Of a DNA stretch of 64,000 bases, positions 33,355-42,236 are shown piece after piece; the first letter of the stretch is position 1; the number at the start of each line of letters is the position of its first letter. A model generated the notes under the pieces. That model saw nothing but the letters and a program-made list of their open reading frames with translations, was not told the origin of the DNA and searched no databases. The DNA is from Kutzneria sp. CA-103260 (GTDB lineage: Bacteria > Actinomycetota > Actinomycetes > Mycobacteriales > Pseudonocardiaceae). A program made the translations under genes and the position numbers. The stretch lies in assembly GCF_018263855.1 (NCBI RefSeq), contig NZ_CP073318.1, positions 1,736,001-1,800,000 on the forward strand, written 5' to 3'.

Positions 33355-35346
33355 GTGTTCGTCGGTCTGCTCGGATCGCTCGAAGTGCGGATGGCGGACA
33401 GGTCGGTCACGCCGTCGGCTCCGAAACTGCGCACGATACTGGCGCTGCTCGCGCTGAACGCCGACACGGTCGCGCACCTCGACCAGATCGTGGAGGAGCT
33501 GTGGGAGCACAACCCGCCCGGCAGCCCGTCCACGACGGTGCAGACCTACGTCTACCAGCTGCGCAAGCTGCTGGCCCGCGGTCAGCAGGACGTCGGCGGC
33601 GTGGCGGTGCTGACCCGCGCCCAGGGGTACGAGTTCCGGCTGGGGCGGGACTGTGAGGTCGACGTGCGCACCTTCGAGGTGCTGCTGGAACGGGGGCGGC
33701 GCGCGCTGGATCACGGGCGCACCGAGGAGGCGGCGCAGCTGCTGCGGGACGCGCTGGGGCAGTGGCGGGGGCCGGCATTCGGCGGAGTGACCACTGGACC
33801 GCTGTTGTCGGCGCGGGCGGCGCACCTGGAGGAGAGTCGCAAGAGCGCGCTGGAGCTGAGGTTCGAGGCTGACCTGGCGCTCGGCCGGCACCGCCGGGTC
33901 GTCGATGAGCTCGCCGGCGTGGTCAAGGCCCAGCCCACGCACGAGGGCTTCTCGGCCAAGCTGATGACCGCCCTGTACCGCTGCGGCCGGCGGGTCGAGG
34001 CGCTGGAGACGTACCAGAAGCTGCGCGCCGAGTTCGTCGCCCAGCTGGGGCTCGTGCCCTCGGCCGCGCTCAGCGACCTGCACCAGGCGGTGCTCACCGA
34101 CGCCCCGTCACTGCTGTTACCCGCCACGGCGCCGGTCCGCACCGGACTGGCGCCGGAGCCGGCCGCTGAGGCCGACGAGCTGGAACCGGCCATGATGCCG
34201 ATCACTGTGCTGCCGCTGCCGGCACAGCGGAGCCCGGTGGCCCAGGTGCCGCCGGCGTCGTTCCATTTCGTCGGCCGTCAGGCCGAGGTCGAGACGCTCG
34301 CCGAGCTGCTGGGCTCGGCCGACGCCGGCGATCGGCCGGGGCTGCGCATGGTGGAGGTGGCCGGGCCGCCCGGGGTGGGCAAGACCGCGCTCGCGGTCAC
34401 CGTGGCCCACCAGGTGCGCAAGTCCTATCCGGACGGTCAGATCTTCGTGGACCTGCGGCCGGTCAACAACGGCGAGGCCGACCTGGGCGACGTGCTCGCG
34501 GAGGCGATGCGCGCGGCCGGCGTGCCGATGCCGGCGTTCTTCACCGGACTCGGTTACGCGTTCCGGGCCTGGAGCGCCGAACAGCGGCTGCTGGTCGTGG
34601 TCGATGACGTGATGTCCGTCGACCAGCTCGACAGCATCCGCCCCAGCGGGCCCGGCAGCGCCATGCTGGTCACCAGCCGGCGTCGGCTGCACAGTCCCGG
34701 CGTCACCTTCGCCATGGAGCTGCCGTCACTGTCCATTGAGGACGGAATCAGGATGCTGGCCGGCGTCGTCGGCGAGCAACGCGTGCACGCCGAGATCGAG
34801 CAGGCGGCGGCGCTGGTGCGGATGTGCGGTGGCCTGCCCCAGCTGATCGGCGCCGTCGGAGCTCGGCTGGCCTACCGCCGAAGCTGGACGCTGGCCCAGA
34901 TGCGCCACCGCATCGTCGCCGATCCCACCGCACTGCTGCGGATTTCCGGCGGCGCCGGCCTGCGCGAGACGCTGCTGGGCAACTCCCGGAGCCTGCCCGA
35001 GCTGGCGCGGGCCGCGCTGTGGGCGGCCGCCGGCCGCGAGGTGGACACGGTCAGCGCGGCCGAGTTGGCCGTGCTGCTGGGGATTTCCGTTGCCACCGCT
35101 GAAGACCTGCTGGAGACGCTGGCCGACGCCTACCTCGTGGAAGAGGTGGTCGACCTGTCCGTGGGGGCCACCACCAGGTTCCGGGTGACCGCGCATGTGC
35201 GCGAGCTCACGGACAACCACGAGCTGCCGGCATCGGTTCTTCAGAGCGGTTTCAGCACGTCACCACTGTCGTCTGCGAGTTTGGTACTCGACAGTGAGGA
35301 CGCTGTCGTCGACCACGGCCCCGCCGGCCGCACCCTCACCGGGTAG
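33355..35346 (+). CDS. SARP-family transcriptional activator with NB-ARC domain
   Basis: About 663 residues from GTG 33355 (GGGGGA four bases before; [11 protein letters not shown] is the normal start of SARPs). ATG 33343 and GTG 33301 are alternatives. Order: OmpR-type winged helix ([37 protein letters not shown]), BTAD domain ([13 protein letters not shown] to VLTDAPSL, about residues 95-245), then an AfsR-like ATPase with Walker [13 protein letters not shown] and Walker [10 protein letters not shown]. It lacks the C-terminal TPR repeats of full AfsR. Most likely the pathway-specific activator of the type II PKS cluster, sited directly before KS-alpha. Confidence 0.93.
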   Translation: MFVGLLGSLEVRMADRSVTPSAPKLRTILALLALNADTVAHLDQIVEELWEHNPPGSPSTTVQTYVYQLRKLLARGQQDVGGVAVLTRAQGYEFRLGRDCEVDVRTFEVLLERGRRALDHGRTEEAAQLLRDALGQWRGPAFGGVTTGPLLSARAAHLEESRKSALELRFEADLALGRHRRVVDELAGVVKAQPTHEGFSAKLMTALYRCGRRVEALETYQKLRAEFVAQLGLVPSAALSDLHQAVLTDAPSLLLPATAPVRTGLAPEPAAEADELEPAMMPITVLPLPAQRSPVAQVPPASFHFVGRQAEVETLAELLGSADAGDRPGLRMVEVAGPPGVGKTALAVTVAHQVRKSYPDGQIFVDLRPVNNGEADLGDVLAEAMRAAGVPMPAFFTGLGYAFRAWSAEQRLLVVVDDVMSVDQLDSIRPSGPGSAMLVTSRRRLHSPGVTFAMELPSLSIEDGIRMLAGVVGEQRVHAEIEQAAALVRMCGGLPQLIGAVGARLAYRRSWTLAQMRHRIVADPTALLRISGGAGLRETLLGNSRSLPELARAALWAAAGREVDTVSAAELAVLLGISVATAEDLLETLADAYLVEEVVDLSVGATTRFRVTAHVRELTDNHELPASVLQSGFSTSPLSSASLVLDSEDAVVDHGPAGRTLTG

Positions 35347-35383
35347 CCCCCTTTCTCGCCGGCGGGCCCTTCGGGAGGGTGTT

Positions 35384-36652
35384 GTGGACAACTCTGCACG
35401 GCCCGCTAGGCGCGTCGTCGTCACGGGAATCGGCGTCGTGGCCCCGGGCGGGACGGGCCGCGCCGCGTTCTGGGACCTGATCTCCAACGGGCGCACCGCG
35501 ACCCGCCGGATCACGTTCTTCGACCCGTCGCCGTTCCGCTCGCAGGTCGCCGCCGAGTGCGACTTCGACCCGGTCGCGCAGGGCCTGACCGCCAGGCAGG
35601 CCCGGCGCATGGACCGCGCGGCGCAGTTCGCCGTGGTGGCGGCCCGGGAGGCGGTCGCCGACAGCGGCCTGGCCGTCGACCCGGCGCGCACCGGCGTCGC
35701 CATCGGCAGCGCGGTCGGCTGCACCACCGGGCTGGAGCAGGAGTACTCGGTGGTCAGCGACAGCGGCCGCAAGTGGCACGTGGACAACGACTACGCGGTG
35801 CCGCAGCTGTTCGACTACTACGTGCCCAGCTCCATCTCCTCGGAGGTGGCCTGGGACATGGGCGCGGAGGGCCCGGTGGCGCTGATCTCCACCGGCTGCA
35901 CCTCCGGTCTGGACGCCGTCGGCCACGGCCGCGACGTGATCGCCGAGGGCGGCGCGGACGTGGTGATCGCCGGGGCCACCGACGCGCCGATCTCGCCGAT
36001 CACGTTGGCCTGCTTCGACGCCATCAAGGCGACCACCAACCGCAACGACGAGCCGCACACCGCGTCCCGGCCGTTCGACCGCAGCCGCAACGGTTTCGTG
36101 CTGGCCGAGGCGGCCGCGGTGTTCGTGCTGGAGGAGCGCGAGCACGCCCGCCGCCGGGGCGCCCGGATCTACGCGGAGATCTCCGGCTTCGCCACCCGCT
36201 GCAACGCCTTCCACATGACCGGCCTGCGGCCCGACGGCCGGGAGATGGCCGAGGCGATCCGGGTCGCGCTGGCCCAGGGGCGGATCGAGCCGACCGAGGT
36301 CGACTACGTCAACGCGCACGGCTCGGGCACCAAGCAGAACGACCGGCACGAGACGGCCGCGGTCAAGATCAGCCTCGGCGAGCACGCCTACCGCACGCCG
36401 ATGAGCTCCATCAAGTCGATGATCGGCCACTCGCTCGGCGCGATCGGCTCGGTCGAGATCGCCGCCTGCCTGCTGGCCATGGAGCACGACGTGCTGCCGC
36501 CCACGGCCAACCTGCACGAGCCCGACCCCGAGTGCGACCTGGACTACATCCCCTTGGTGGCCCGGGAGAAGCGGGCCGACGTGGTGCTCACCGTGGGCAG
36601 CGGGTTCGGCGGTTTCCAGAGCGCGATGGTCCTGGACCGGAGGTCGGCATGA
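35384..36652 (+). CDS. type II PKS ketosynthase alpha subunit
   Basis: 422 residues from GTG 35384, with GGGAGGG at correct spacing; the frame stays open upstream inside the SARP gene. Complete catalytic set: Cys172 in [12 protein letters not shown], His in [12 protein letters not shown], Lys and His in [15 protein letters not shown]. Performs the repeated malonyl condensations together with KS-beta and ACP. Start [19 protein letters not shown] is standard. ATGA overlap with KS-beta ensures matched amounts. Confidence 0.98.
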   Translation: MDNSARPARRVVVTGIGVVAPGGTGRAAFWDLISNGRTATRRITFFDPSPFRSQVAAECDFDPVAQGLTARQARRMDRAAQFAVVAAREAVADSGLAVDPARTGVAIGSAVGCTTGLEQEYSVVSDSGRKWHVDNDYAVPQLFDYYVPSSISSEVAWDMGAEGPVALISTGCTSGLDAVGHGRDVIAEGGADVVIAGATDAPISPITLACFDAIKATTNRNDEPHTASRPFDRSRNGFVLAEAAAVFVLEEREHARRRGARIYAEISGFATRCNAFHMTGLRPDGREMAEAIRVALAQGRIEPTEVDYVNAHGSGTKQNDRHETAAVKISLGEHAYRTPMSSIKSMIGHSLGAIGSVEIAACLLAMEHDVLPPTANLHEPDPECDLDYIPLVAREKRADVVLTVGSGFGGFQSAMVLDRRSA

Positions 36653-37845
36653 GCGCACCGCACATCACCGGAATCGGCCTGCTCGCGCCCACCGGCATGG
36701 GCGTCGGGCAGTACTGGTCGGCCACCCTGGCCGGCGCCTGCGGCATCGGCAAGGTGACCCGCTTCGACACCGCGGGCTATCCGGCCGTGCTGGCCGGCGA
36801 GGTCGACGGCTTCGACGCCCGCGAGCACCTGTCCAGCCGGATGCTGCCGCAGACCGACCACATGACCCGGATGGCCCTGGTGGCCTCGGACTGGGCGCTG
36901 GCCGACGCCGGCGTGAAGCCCGACGAGCTGCCCGACTTCGCCGCCGGTGTGGTGACGGCCAGCTCGGCCGGCGGTTTCGAGTTCGGCCACCGCGAGCTGG
37001 AAGCGTTGTGGAGCAAGGGAAGCGACCACGTCAGCGCCTACCAGTCGTTCGCCTGGTTCTACGCGGTCAACACCGGGCAGATCTCCATCCGGCAGGGGCT
37101 GCGCGGGCCCGGCGGCGTGGTCGTCACCGAGCAGTCCGGCGGCCTGGACGTGCTGGCCATGGCCCGCCGACGGCTGCGTGACGGCGCCGAGCTGATGCTG
37201 GCCGGCGGTGTCGACAGTGGACTGTGCCCGTGGGGCTGGGTGGCGCAGATTGCCAGCGACCGGCTCAGCTACCGGGACGACCCGGCCCGCGCCTACCTGC
37301 CGTTCGACACCGACGCCGCCGGCTTCGTGCCGGGCGAGGGCGGCGCGATTCTGGTCGTGGAGAACGAACTGCGGCCCGGGGCGCGCAGCTACGGCACGAT
37401 CGCCGGGCACGCCTCGACCTTCGACCCGCCGCCCGGCTCCGGCCGGCCGGGCACGCTGCGCCGGGCCATCGAGAACGCCCTGGCCGACGCCGGCACGGAC
37501 GCGGCCGACGTGGACGTGGTGTTCGCCGACGCGGCCGGCGTGCCCGAACTGGACCTGGCCGAGGCGACCGCGATCACCGAGGTCTTCGGCTCGGTGCCGG
37601 TCACCGCGCCCAAGGCCGGCATCGGCCGGCTGTACTCCGGCGGCGCCTCGCTCGACGTGGTCGCGGCGCTGCTGTCCATCCGGGACGGCGTCGTCCCGCC
37701 CACCCCGAACGTCGCCAGGCCGGCCCCGGGCATCGACCTCGATCTGGTCGTGGGCCGGCCGCGCAGCAAGAAGATCCGCACCGCGCTGGTTGTGGCACGA
37801 GGCTACGGGGGCTACAACTCCGCCGTCGTGCTGCGGGCCGGCTGA
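36649..37845 (+). CDS. type II PKS ketosynthase beta subunit (chain length factor)
   Basis: 398 residues, the same thiolase fold as its neighbour but with glutamine in place of the active cysteine (Gln162 in [13 protein letters not shown]), the defining mark of chain length factors. Pairs with KS-alpha and sets polyketide length. The gating residues cannot be assigned safely without an alignment, so chain length is open. Followed 17 bp later by the ACP gene. Confidence 0.97.
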   Translation: MSAPHITGIGLLAPTGMGVGQYWSATLAGACGIGKVTRFDTAGYPAVLAGEVDGFDAREHLSSRMLPQTDHMTRMALVASDWALADAGVKPDELPDFAAGVVTASSAGGFEFGHRELEALWSKGSDHVSAYQSFAWFYAVNTGQISIRQGLRGPGGVVVTEQSGGLDVLAMARRRLRDGAELMLAGGVDSGLCPWGWVAQIASDRLSYRDDPARAYLPFDTDAAGFVPGEGGAILVVENELRPGARSYGTIAGHASTFDPPPGSGRPGTLRRAIENALADAGTDAADVDVVFADAAGVPELDLAEATAITEVFGSVPVTAPKAGIGRLYSGGASLDVVAALLSIRDGVVPPTPNVARPAPGIDLDLVVGRPRSKKIRTALVVARGYGGYNSAVVLRAG

Positions 37846-37862
37846 TCCAGGAGGAGACCCAC

Positions 37863-38120
37863 ATGTCCCAGATGACCCTTGCCGAACTGGTCGCGATCAT
37901 CCGCGAGTGCGCCGGCGACTCCGATGTGGCCGACCTCGACGGCGACGTCCTGGACGTCTCCTTCGAGGACCTCGGCTACGACTCGCTGGCCATGCTGGAG
38001 GCCGCCGGCCAGACCCAGCGCCGCTACTCGGTCACCCTGGTCGACGACGCCGTGGTCGAGGCCAGGACGCCGCGCGAGTTCCTGACCCTGGTCAACGGCG
38101 AGCTCACCCGCGTCGGCTGA
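37863..38120 (+). CDS. type II PKS acyl carrier protein
   Basis: 85 residues, a single ACP domain. Ser41 in DLGYDSLAMLE accepts phosphopantetheine. AGGAGGAG precedes ATG 37863. Carries the growing chain for KS-alpha/beta. No phosphopantetheinyl transferase or malonyl transferase is found in the window, so these come from elsewhere in the genome, as is usual. Confidence 0.97.
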   Translation: MSQMTLAELVAIIRECAGDSDVADLDGDVLDVSFEDLGYDSLAMLEAAGQTQRRYSVTLVDDAVVEARTPREFLTLVNGELTRVG

Positions 38121-38131
38121 CCGGCAACGCC

Positions 38132-38168
38132 AACGGCCCCACCATCCGCTGCGGATGGTGGGGCCGTT
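38132..38168 (+). terminator. 17-bp perfect terminator hairpin after the ACP gene
   Basis: AACGGCCCCACCATCCG (38132-38148), loop CTG, exact complement to 38168; 12 bp past the ACP stop. Confidence 0.85.
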
Positions 38169-38178
38169 CCGCATTCAT

Positions 38179-38326
38179 CCCACCTGCACCACCCACACCA
38201 CACGCCTCAACACCAACGCGCCCCTGCCCCACATGTGGTCCACATGTGGGGCAGGGGCGCGACTGTGGCGCACATGTGGCATCGTGCGCGGCGGGTGGTG
38301 TGGGTGATGCGGGTGGTGCAGGTGGG
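38179..38326. terminator. nested palindrome between convergent operons
   Basis: A 45-bp palindrome (22-bp arms 38217-38238 and 38240-38261, single T between) lies inside an outer pair of exact 16-nt arms, CCCACCTGCACCACCC (38179-38194) and its complement (38311-38326). The outer right arm ends directly at the stop codon of the NTF2 gene. Bidirectional terminator is the simplest reading. Confidence 0.7.
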
Positions 38327-38746
38327 TCAGAGGTCGTCGCGGGTGACCTTGCGGTACTTGACCTGCCAGCTGTCCTCGTGGCGGACCAGGGTGTCCTCGC
38401 ACAGCGTGCTGAACACGATCTTGGGCTCGCCGCCCTTCTTGGTGCCCACGATCAGCGCGTAGCTGCGGACGAACAGGGTGCCGTCCTCGCCGCGGTCGAT
38501 GGTCAGCATGCCCAGCCAGTGCCGGCGGGTCTCCTGCATCTCGGCCAGCCGGCCGTGCGCCTGCTTGACGGCGGCGCTGATCACCGAGCGGCCGATCGAG
38601 GGCTCCGGGTGCGCGTTGGCCTCGAACACGCCGTCCTCGGTGAAGGTGGCGGCCCACTCGTCGGCCAGGCCGGCGTCCAGCTGCTGCATCTGGCGCGCGT
38701 AGAAGTGCTGGATCTCCTGGTACAGCTCGGTGGAGACGGTGTTCAT
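38327..38746 (-). CDS. NTF2-fold (SnoaL_4-like) protein, copy 2
   Basis: 139 residues from ATG 38746 (AGGACC before it). Starts MNTVSTELYQEIQHFYARQM, has ADEWAATFTEDGVFEAN, RRHWLGMLTI and ends HEDSWQVKYRKVTRDDL. This cone-shaped NTF2 fold is used in aromatic polyketide pathways by cyclases, epimerases and hydroxylases (ActVI-ORFA/SnoaL type). Clearly paralogous to the gene 16 bp upstream. The Asp/His pair needed for acid-base chemistry is present (TEDG, RRHW). The exact reaction is not predictable. Confidence 0.85.
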   Translation of the reverse strand: MNTVSTELYQEIQHFYARQMQQLDAGLADEWAATFTEDGVFEANAHPEPSIGRSVISAAVKQAHGRLAEMQETRRHWLGMLTIDRGEDGTLFVRSYALIVGTKKGGEPKIVFSTLCEDTLVRHEDSWQVKYRKVTRDDL

Positions 38747-38762
38747 GGTCCTGGTCCTTCCC

Positions 38763-39170
38763 TCAGCTGCCGTCATGGGTGACGTAGCGCTCGCGTACCT
38801 GCCAGCCGGATCCGTGCCGCACCAACACGTCCCGGCCCCGGGTGCTGCGGAACAGCCCCGGCGTCCCGCCCTTGGCGGTCTCCACGACCAGCGCGTAGAA
38901 CGAGGTCTGAAGGCTGTCGCCGTCGTGCTGGTCCACGGTCAGCATGTCCAGCCAGTGCCGGTGCACCAGCCCCTGGTCGTGGGCGTCGGCGACGATCCGG
39001 TGCGCGACCTTGGTGATCACCTCTCGGCCCTGGGCGGGCGCGGGATTGGCGTTGTTGGCGATCACCGCGTCCTCGGTGAACGTCTCCACCCAGTCCTCGA
39101 CCCGGCCGGAGTCGATGAGCTGCATCTGCCGGGAGTAGAAGCGGCGCACCTGCTCGTAGATGGTTGACAT
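38763..39170 (-). CDS. NTF2-fold (SnoaL_4-like) protein, copy 1
   Basis: 135 residues from ATG 39170. Starts MSTIYEQVRRFYSRQMQLID, has VEDWVETFTEDAVIANNANP, VHRHWLDMLTVDQHDG and ends GWQVRERYVTHDGS. Same length and motifs as copy 2, so a tandem duplication; they could form a heterodimer or act at two steps. Transcribed away from the flavin monooxygenase at 39.3 kb, with 133 bp of shared promoter DNA. Confidence 0.85.
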   Translation of the reverse strand: MSTIYEQVRRFYSRQMQLIDSGRVEDWVETFTEDAVIANNANPAPAQGREVITKVAHRIVADAHDQGLVHRHWLDMLTVDQHDGDSLQTSFYALVVETAKGGTPGLFRSTRGRDVLVRHGSGWQVRERYVTHDGS

Positions 39171-39303
39171 CACGTCGACCAGGGTCGGCAGCGGCCCTCC
39201 AGGACATCTGAAAGGGCCCTGAGGCCGCGCTATGACCGGGAGTTCAGCGGATCAACATCCGCGACCGCCAGGGTGGACCCGACACCGGGGAACGGAGGCG
39301 GTC

Positions 39304-40509
39304 GTGGAGGTTGTCGAGGCCGACGTGTGCGTCGTCGGCGGCGGGCCCGCCGGCCTGACGCTCGCGCTGCTGTTGGCCAGGTCCGGCCGGCGGGTGGTGG
39401 TCGCGGAGCGGATGCGGTCGTTCGAGCGCGAGTACCGCGGCGAGATCCTCCAGCCCAGCGCGCTGGCCACACTGGACAGCCTGGGCGTGCTGGCCGAGGT
39501 GGAGGGCTACCCGCTGCGCAGCTTCCAGCTGGCCGAGCGGGACCGTGTGCTGCTGGACATCGACTACTCGGCGTTGCCCGGCCCGCACAACCACCTGTTC
39601 AGCGTGCCGCAGCGGCACGTGCTGGAGGCGCTGCACGCGGCCTGCCAACGGGAGCCGGGGTTCCGCCAGCTCGACGGCTGCTCGGCCAACGGGCTGCTGG
39701 AGTCGGACGGGCGGGTGACCGGAATCCGTTGCGGCACCGGCGAGAACGAGCGCGAGGTGCGGGCGGCCTGGACCGTGGCCGCGGACGGCCGCTACTCCAA
39801 GACCCGTCAGCTGGCCGGCATCGGCTACGAGCGGGTCGACTCGTTCCAGCACGACATCGCCTGGTTCAAGCTGAACCTGCCCGGACGTCGCACCGGGACC
39901 GTGCGCATCCACCGCAACGACGGGCAGATCGCGCTGATCCACGACTCCTACCCGGACCGGATCCAGATCGGCTGGCTCGTCCCGCACGGCCGCTACCGTG
40001 AACTGGCGGCGGCCGGAATCGAGTCGGTGAAGTCCCAGCTGCGTCAGGCATTGCCGCAGTACGCCGGCGAGATCGCCGAGCAGGTCACGAGTCTGGGCGA
40101 CCTGACCCTGCTGGACGTGTTCTCCGGCCGGGCCACCGCGTGGCGGCGCGACGGCCTGGTGCTGATCGGCGACGCCGCGCACACCCACAGCCCGATCGGC
40201 GCGCAGGGCATCAACCTCGCGCTGGCCGACGCCGTCGAACTGCACCCGGCGCTGCTGGACGGCGACCTGGCCCGGTTCGAGCGCCGCCGGCGCAAGGCGG
40301 TGGAGGCGGTGTTCTCGTTGCAGGGCCGGCAGAGCAAGGGAATGCTGTCGCACGGCCGCGTGATCGACACGCTGCGCCCCCTGGTGGCCAAGGTGCTGCC
40401 GAAGACCCCCGTCTACCAGAAGGTGCTGCGCACCATCGCGTTCGGGGCCGAGCCGCCCCGCGTGCGCACCGACCTGTTCCAATTGGAGGGAAGAGATGTC
40501 CGTGGCTGA
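39304..40509 (+). CDS. FAD-dependent monooxygenase (UbiH-like)
   Basis: 401 residues from GTG 39304, which has GGAGG five bases before it; ATG 39232 would add a proline-rich leader without ribosome site. FAD motif DVCVVGGGPAGLTLALLLA, DG motif VAADGRYSKTRQLAG, GD motif VLIGDAAHTHSPIGAQGINL. It lacks the C-terminal thioredoxin-like domain of the two other hydroxylases, so it belongs to a different subgroup (single-domain PHBH type). Its stop lies 14 bp inside the ketoreductase gene. Probable ring or quinone-forming hydroxylase. Confidence 0.92.
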   Translation: MEVVEADVCVVGGGPAGLTLALLLARSGRRVVVAERMRSFEREYRGEILQPSALATLDSLGVLAEVEGYPLRSFQLAERDRVLLDIDYSALPGPHNHLFSVPQRHVLEALHAACQREPGFRQLDGCSANGLLESDGRVTGIRCGTGENEREVRAAWTVAADGRYSKTRQLAGIGYERVDSFQHDIAWFKLNLPGRRTGTVRIHRNDGQIALIHDSYPDRIQIGWLVPHGRYRELAAAGIESVKSQLRQALPQYAGEIAEQVTSLGDLTLLDVFSGRATAWRRDGLVLIGDAAHTHSPIGAQGINLALADAVELHPALLDGDLARFERRRRKAVEAVFSLQGRQSKGMLSHGRVIDTLRPLVAKVLPKTPVYQKVLRTIAFGAEPPRVRTDLFQLEGRDVRG

Positions 40510-41281
40510 CAAGCGCGTCGCCGTGGTGACCGGCGCCACCAGCGGGATCGGCCTGGCCGTGACCCGCGCCATCGCCGCCGGCGGCGACCGGGTGTTCTTC
40601 TGCGCCCGCGACGCCGAACGGGTCGCCGAGACCGTCAAGCAGTTGCAGGACGAGGGTTTCGACGTCGACGGGGCCAGCTGCGACGTGCGGGAACCCGGTC
40701 AGGTCACCGACTTCGTGCAGGCCGCGGTGGACCGTTTCGGTCCGGTCGACATCCTGGTCAACAACGCCGGCCGGGGCGGCGGCGGCGCGACCGCGAAGAT
40801 CCCCGACGACCTCTGGTACGACGTCATCGCCACCAACCTGCACAGCGTCTTCCTGGTCACCAAGGCGGTGCTGACCACCGGCGGCATGGAGGGCAAGCAG
40901 CGCGGCCGGATCGTCAACATCGCCTCCACCGGCGGCAAGCAGGGTGTGGTGCTCGGCGCGCCGTACTCGGCGGCCAAGCACGGCGTCGTCGGCTTCACCA
41001 AGGCGCTGGGCCTGGAGCTGGCCAAGACCGGCATCACGGTCAACGCCGTGTGCCCCGGCTACGTGGAAACCCCGATGGCCCAGGGGGTTCGCGAGCGCTA
41101 CGCCAAGTTCTGGGAGACCAGCGAGGAGGCGGTGCTGGAGAAGTTCAACGCCAAGATCCCGCTCGGCCGCTACTCCACCCCCGAAGAGGTCGCCGGCCTG
41201 GTCGGCTACCTGCTCACCGACACGGCCTCGTCCATCACCGCGCAGGCGCTCAACGTCTGCGGCGGCCTGGGCAACTACTGA
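40496..41281 (+). CDS. type II PKS ketoreductase (C9, ActIII-like)
   Basis: 261 residues. TGxxxGIG motif VVTGATSGIGLAVTRAI, NNAG followed by RGGGGATAKI (the position of the PGG dimer/stereo motif of ActIII), Ser in NIASTGGKQG, YxxxK in PYSAAKHG. This is the class that reduces the C9 ketone of the nascent polyketide and steers first-ring folding. AGGGAAGAG precedes ATG 40496. Confidence 0.95.
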   Translation: MSVADKRVAVVTGATSGIGLAVTRAIAAGGDRVFFCARDAERVAETVKQLQDEGFDVDGASCDVREPGQVTDFVQAAVDRFGPVDILVNNAGRGGGGATAKIPDDLWYDVIATNLHSVFLVTKAVLTTGGMEGKQRGRIVNIASTGGKQGVVLGAPYSAAKHGVVGFTKALGLELAKTGITVNAVCPGYVETPMAQGVRERYAKFWETSEEAVLEKFNAKIPLGRYSTPEEVAGLVGYLLTDTASSITAQALNVCGGLGNY

Positions 41282-41291
41282 GGAGACGCGA

Positions 41292-42236
41292 GTGACCACC
41301 CATCACGCGGAGCACCGGATCACCGTCGACGCGCCGATCGAGCGGGTCTACGCGCTGCTCGCCGACGTCACCCGCTGGCCGCAGCTGTTCGGGCCGACCG
41401 TGCACGCCGAGCACGTCGAGCGCACCGACACCAATGAGCGCATCCGCTTGTGGGCCACGGCGAACGACGAGGTCAAGACCTGGACCTCGCGCCGTGAGCT
41501 GGACGCCGCCAACCACCGGATCTCCTTCCGCCAGGAGGTCTCGCAGGCGCCGGTGGCGGCCATGGGCGGGGCCTGGGTGCTGTCGCCGACCGACAACGGC
41601 GGCACGCTCGTCGTGCTGGAGCACGACTTCTCGGCCGTCGGCGACACCCCGGAGAACGTCGAGTGGGTGACCAAGGCCGTGGACCGCAACAGCGACCACG
41701 AGCTGGCCAATCTCAAGACGATCGCCGAGAACCTGGCCGCCACCGAAGAGCTGTCGATCACCTTCCACGACGTGGTCGACATCGACGGCGACCGGGCCGA
41801 CGTGTTCGCCTTCCTCAACGAGTCCGACAAGTGGCCGGACCGGCTGCCGCACGTGTCCCGGCTGGACCTGGTGGAGGAGACCCCGGGGCTCCAGGTGATG
41901 GAGATGGACACCAAGACCGCGGACGGCTCCACCCACACCACCAAGTCGGTGCGGGTCTGCGTGCCCGACTCCACCATCGTCTACAAGCAGCTCAAGGTGC
42001 CGGCGCTGATGACCGTCCACACCGGACGGTGGACGCTGTCCGAGCACGGCGGCGGGGTGCGGGCCACCTCCACCCACACCGTCGTGATCAAGCCGGACGC
42101 CGTGGTCGCCATCCTCGGCGAGGGCAAGACCGTGGCGGACGCGAAGGCGTTCGTGCGCAAGGCGTTGGGCACCAATAGCACGACCACCCTGCGCCACGCC
42201 AAGGAGTATGCGGAGGCCCTGCGTGCTGGTCGATGA
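41292..42236 (+). CDS. didomain aromatase/cyclase
   Basis: 314 residues from GTG 41292, with GAGGAGAC just before. Two START/SRPBCC (polyketide cyclase) domains in tandem: first begins HHAEHRITVDAPIERVYALL with DVTRWPQLFGPTVH; second begins ELSITFHDVVDIDGDRADVF with ESDKWPDRLPHV. Didomain enzymes close and aromatise the first ring (C7-C12) after C9 reduction, which fits the ketoreductase 10 bp upstream. Confidence 0.95.
   Translation: MTTHHAEHRITVDAPIERVYALLADVTRWPQLFGPTVHAEHVERTDTNERIRLWATANDEVKTWTSRRELDAANHRISFRQEVSQAPVAAMGGAWVLSPTDNGGTLVVLEHDFSAVGDTPENVEWVTKAVDRNSDHELANLKTIAENLAATEELSITFHDVVDIDGDRADVFAFLNESDKWPDRLPHVSRLDLVEETPGLQVMEMDTKTADGSTHTTKSVRVCVPDSTIVYKQLKVPALMTVHTGRWTLSEHGGGVRATSTHTVVIKPDAVVAILGEGKTVADAKAFVRKALGTNSTTTLRHAKEYAEALRAGR

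Noticed and set aside
38217..38261. 45-bp palindrome as recombination or transposon end
   Set aside because: No transposase, no target duplication, and it lies exactly between two convergent stops, which suits a terminator.
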